From an uncultured Collinsella sp. (GTDB lineage Bacteria; Actinomycetota; Coriobacteriia; Coriobacteriales; Coriobacteriaceae): a DNA stretch of 19,219 nucleotides. The translations under genes were made by a program, and so were the position numbers. The stretch covers positions 1 through 19,219 of the forward strand of contig CABUUD010000027.1 in NCBI GenBank assembly GCA_902494585.1, given 5' to 3'. Shown here piece by piece: positions 17,682-19,219 of this stretch; position 1 is the stretch's first letter, and every line of letters begins with the position of its first letter. The notes under the pieces are model-generated. The model ran no database searches. It was not told the DNA's origin and saw only the letters and a list, made by a program, of their open reading frames with translations.

Positions 17682-18398
17682 ATGCTGCGTGCGATGATTG
17701 TGGATGATGAGGCCCCGGCCCGTTCGGAACTTCGCTTCTTGCTCGAGCAGACGGGCAAGATCGGCACGATCACAGAAGCGTCGAGCGTTCGCTCCGCTAT
17801 CGAGATGCTTATGGAGAGCCGCGTCGATGTTGTGTTCCTCGATATCTCGATGCCTGGCGCTTCGGGTCTGCAACTTGCCGAGGCACTGCATAAGCTCAAG
17901 AATCCGCCGGCGATCGTATTCGTAACCGCGTACAGCGATCATGCGGTCGAGGCGTTTGATGTGGATGCCGTCGACTATCTGATGAAGCCGGTCGAGGAGG
18001 CTCGCCTGGATCGAGCGATCGATAAGGTTATGCAACGCGCCAAGCCTGTCACGGACAGCAAGGTGACCATCGAGCGCATCCCGGTGGAAAAGGGCGGCCG
18101 CAAGGTCCTCATCCCCGTGGACGACATTCGCTTTATTATGGCCAAGGACGATTACTCCTGTATTTATACGGTCGATGACCGCTTTTTGTCCACGACCTCG
18201 CTGGCACAGTTCGAGGCCAAGCTCTGCGACTTTGGCTTCTTCCGCGTTCACCGCCGCTATATCGTCAACTTGGCGTGTGTCACCGACGTCGAGACGGTTC
18301 CCTCGGGCGCTATCCAGCTGGGCATTACGGGCGTCGACGAACGCGTACCGGTTTCGCGCCGTCGCGTCGTACCGCTCAAAAAGGCCCTGAGCCTCTAG
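17682..18398 (+). CDS. LytTR-family response regulator (second copy)
   Basis: A 238-residue response regulator paired with the kinase before it. The receiver domain (1-120) contains Asp8/Asp9, the phosphorylation site Asp54 in VFLDISMPG, Thr82 and Lys102 in LMKPVEE. The LytTR DNA-binding domain (about 128-236) has FFRVHRRYIVNL and VPVSRRR, almost the same as in the first copy. ATG 17682 is chosen, with gaaagg 10 nt upstream, rather than the in-frame TTG at 17661 that lies before that site. The 72-bp gap after the kinase shows no terminator, so the three genes from 15082 probably form one operon. Confidence 0.94.
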   Translation: MLRAMIVDDEAPARSELRFLLEQTGKIGTITEASSVRSAIEMLMESRVDVVFLDISMPGASGLQLAEALHKLKNPPAIVFVTAYSDHAVEAFDVDAVDYLMKPVEEARLDRAIDKVMQRAKPVTDSKVTIERIPVEKGGRKVLIPVDDIRFIMAKDDYSCIYTVDDRFLSTTSLAQFEAKLCDFGFFRVHRRYIVNLACVTDVETVPSGAIQLGITGVDERVPVSRRRVVPLKKALSL

Positions 18399-18405
18399 TA
18401 TACCG

Positions 18406-18455
18406 GCCCCGCAGCCCTGTAGACCAAAATCGTCTGCGGAGCCGTGGGGCTTTTT
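18406..18455 (+). terminator. Probable terminator after the second regulator
   Basis: gcccc (18406-18410) pairs with ggggc (18446-18450), and gcag (18411-18414) pairs with ctgc (18434-18437), leaving an 8-nt bulge on the 3' side. Five T (18451-18455) follow directly. The imperfect stem lowers confidence, but the T-tract and position support it. Confidence 0.55.
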
Positions 18456-18492
18456 GCATGAATGCACCAAATCTTTTTGCGGAAGGGATCCC

Positions 18493-18960
18493 ATGAACAG
18501 TGCAAGCGCCAAGCGTATCGACATTATTTCGGACACCCACGGCTATCTTTCGCCTGCGCTCTTGGACGAGCTTAAGGGTGCGGATCTGATTATCCACGCC
18601 GGTGACCTTACGTCGGAGATGGACTACGAGCACCTGCGCACCATTGCCCCCGTGCGAGCGGTGCTGGGTAATAACGACTACTACCGCGACTACGGCCCCG
18701 ATGTGGACCGCTTGGCGCTCTTTACCTACGAAGGCCTCAAGTTTGCCGTAGCCCACTACCGCGAAGACCTCCCGGTGGGGTCCGTAGACGTAGCCATCAA
18801 CGGTCACACCCACGTAACCAAAGAAGCCCAAGTGGGTCGTTGCCTGGTCCTCAACCCAGGCAGCGCCAGCTATCCAAGAGGCACCCGAGGCCCCACCATG
18901 GCCAGAATGCTCGTAAAAGACGGCCATGTCATAAGTACCAAGTTTATTGACTTAGACTAA
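18493..18960 (+). CDS. YfcE/MJ0936-type metallophosphoesterase
   Basis: A 155-residue calcineurin-like phosphoesterase of the small YfcE class (typically 155-185 residues). All metal-site motifs are present in order: DIISDTHG (Asp14, His16), HAGDL (Asp38), GNND (Asn60), AHY (His88) and NGHTH (His105, His107). Such enzymes hydrolyse phosphodiesters in vitro using Mn or similar divalent metals; the physiological substrate is generally unknown. It is cytosolic, with no signal peptide. ATG 18493 is chosen with ggaaggg 5 nt upstream; an in-frame TTG at 18454 lies in the terminator T-tract of the preceding gene. The last third uses more A-ending codons (gtagccc, ccaagag, gtaaaa) than the start. It is the last gene before a strong terminator. 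Confidence 0.92.
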   Translation: MNSASAKRIDIISDTHGYLSPALLDELKGADLIIHAGDLTSEMDYEHLRTIAPVRAVLGNNDYYRDYGPDVDRLALFTYEGLKFAVAHYREDLPVGSVDVAINGHTHVTKEAQVGRCLVLNPGSASYPRGTRGPTMARMLVKDGHVISTKFIDLD

Positions 18961-18964
18961 CCGC

Positions 18965-19006
18965 AACAAAGACGGGGGATGCAAGCTGCATCCCCCGTCT
19001 TTGTTT
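18965..19006 (+). terminator. Strong bidirectional terminator after the YfcE-type gene
   Basis: Bases 18965-18983 pair perfectly with 18987-19005 (19 bp, apex tgca-agc-tgca... with a 3-nt loop AGC). The stem carries AACAAAG on its 5' base and CTTTGTTT on its 3' side, giving U-rich ends in both directions. It starts 4 nt after the stop codon. Confidence 0.88.
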
Positions 19007-19170
19007 GAGCCAAAGGTGGAGCCCCAACAACAATCTTAGACAACCCCGCCGCGGAGAACGGGGCCGCCGAGCCGCGAAGCGGCGAGCAACAACAACGGCT
19101 CGAACAATGTGACGGCAGGGAGGGTCTCCGGGGCCGGCTGGCGCGGGTTGAGTTTGTCGCGAGTTCCGCA

Positions 19171-19207
19171 CGCAAAGGAAAGCACTTAATGTGCTTTCCG
19201 TCTTGCG
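19171..19207 (-). terminator. Terminator-like hairpin at the right edge
   Basis: ggaaagcac (19177-19185) pairs with gtgctttcc (19191-19199) around TTAAT, with a further 5 bp (19171-19175 with 19203-19207) beyond a small internal loop. On the minus strand TTT follows the upper stem. It could terminate a minus-strand gene entering from the right. Confidence 0.5.
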
Positions 19208-19219
19208 CAGGACTGTAGA

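Larger units (their letters stand above)
18961..19219. other. Hairpin-rich noncoding end of the window
   Basis: No gene is supported. After the terminator at 18965-19005 come a 5-bp GC hairpin (19044-19048 with 19059-19063), overlapping alternatives gccgc/gcggc (19071-19075 with 19079-19083) and cgagccg/cggctcg (19068-19074 with 19096-19102), and a terminator-like hairpin at 19171-19207. The arrangement suggests a convergent gene beyond the right edge. Confidence 0.5.

Noticed and set aside
18957..19175. Short minus-strand open frames at the right edge
   Set aside because: They consist of hairpin arms and Arg/Ser/Pro-rich translation with no domain and no convincing ribosome binding site.

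Overview
The window looks like chromosomal DNA from a strictly anaerobic, high-GC Gram-positive gut bacterium of the Coriobacteriia. Collinsella or a close relative is the best guess. The basis is gene content and style (pyruvate:ferredoxin oxidoreductase, carbamate kinase, GAF-containing LytS-like kinases paired with LytTR regulators, GC-rich genes with C-ending codons). This is recognition by eye, not a database match. Twelve protein genes are supported. No rRNA, tRNA, CRISPR array, transposase or phage gene was seen.

Layout. 1-541: noncoding, with several inverted repeats and the leader of the first gene. 542-4081 (+): pyruvate:ferredoxin oxidoreductase, followed by a 29-bp perfect inverted repeat nested around a terminator (4092-4216) and an AT-rich stretch to about 4735. 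4768-5730 (+): carbamate kinase with its terminator. 5865-6899 (-): a membrane-anchored C39-like cysteine peptidase with a long basic tail, the only minus-strand gene. 7259-8710 and 8842-10119 (+): an APC amino-acid permease and a metal-dependent amidohydrolase, probably one unit. 10237-12395 (+): first LytS-like kinase and LytTR regulator. 12488-13432 (+): zinc-dependent phospholipase C family protein. 13652-14911 (+): MFS transporter of the Atg22-like type. 15082-18398 (+): glycosyltransferase, second LytS-like kinase (ATGA overlap) and second LytTR regulator. 18493-18960 (+): YfcE-type phosphodiesterase with a strong terminator. 18961-19219: noncoding and hairpin-rich.

How they may work together. 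The left half is fermentative energy and nitrogen metabolism: PFOR makes acetyl-CoA and reduced ferredoxin, carbamate kinase makes ATP from carbamoyl phosphate, and the permease plus amidohydrolase would import and cleave an amidated or peptide-like substrate. The right half is dominated by two paralogous two-component systems whose kinases have only two membrane segments and a cytoplasmic GAF-like region instead of the usual 5TM-LYT sensor. One precedes a phospholipase-family gene and the other is translationally coupled to a glycosyltransferase. The inference, not proven by sequence, is a duplicated signalling module tied to envelope or lipid/glycan functions. The most unusual DNA features are large hairpins between genes (4092-4216, 13448-13513, 18965-19005), a REP-like palindrome (5838-5868), and an intrinsic terminator just before the glycosyltransferase start that leaves no room for a promoter after it.
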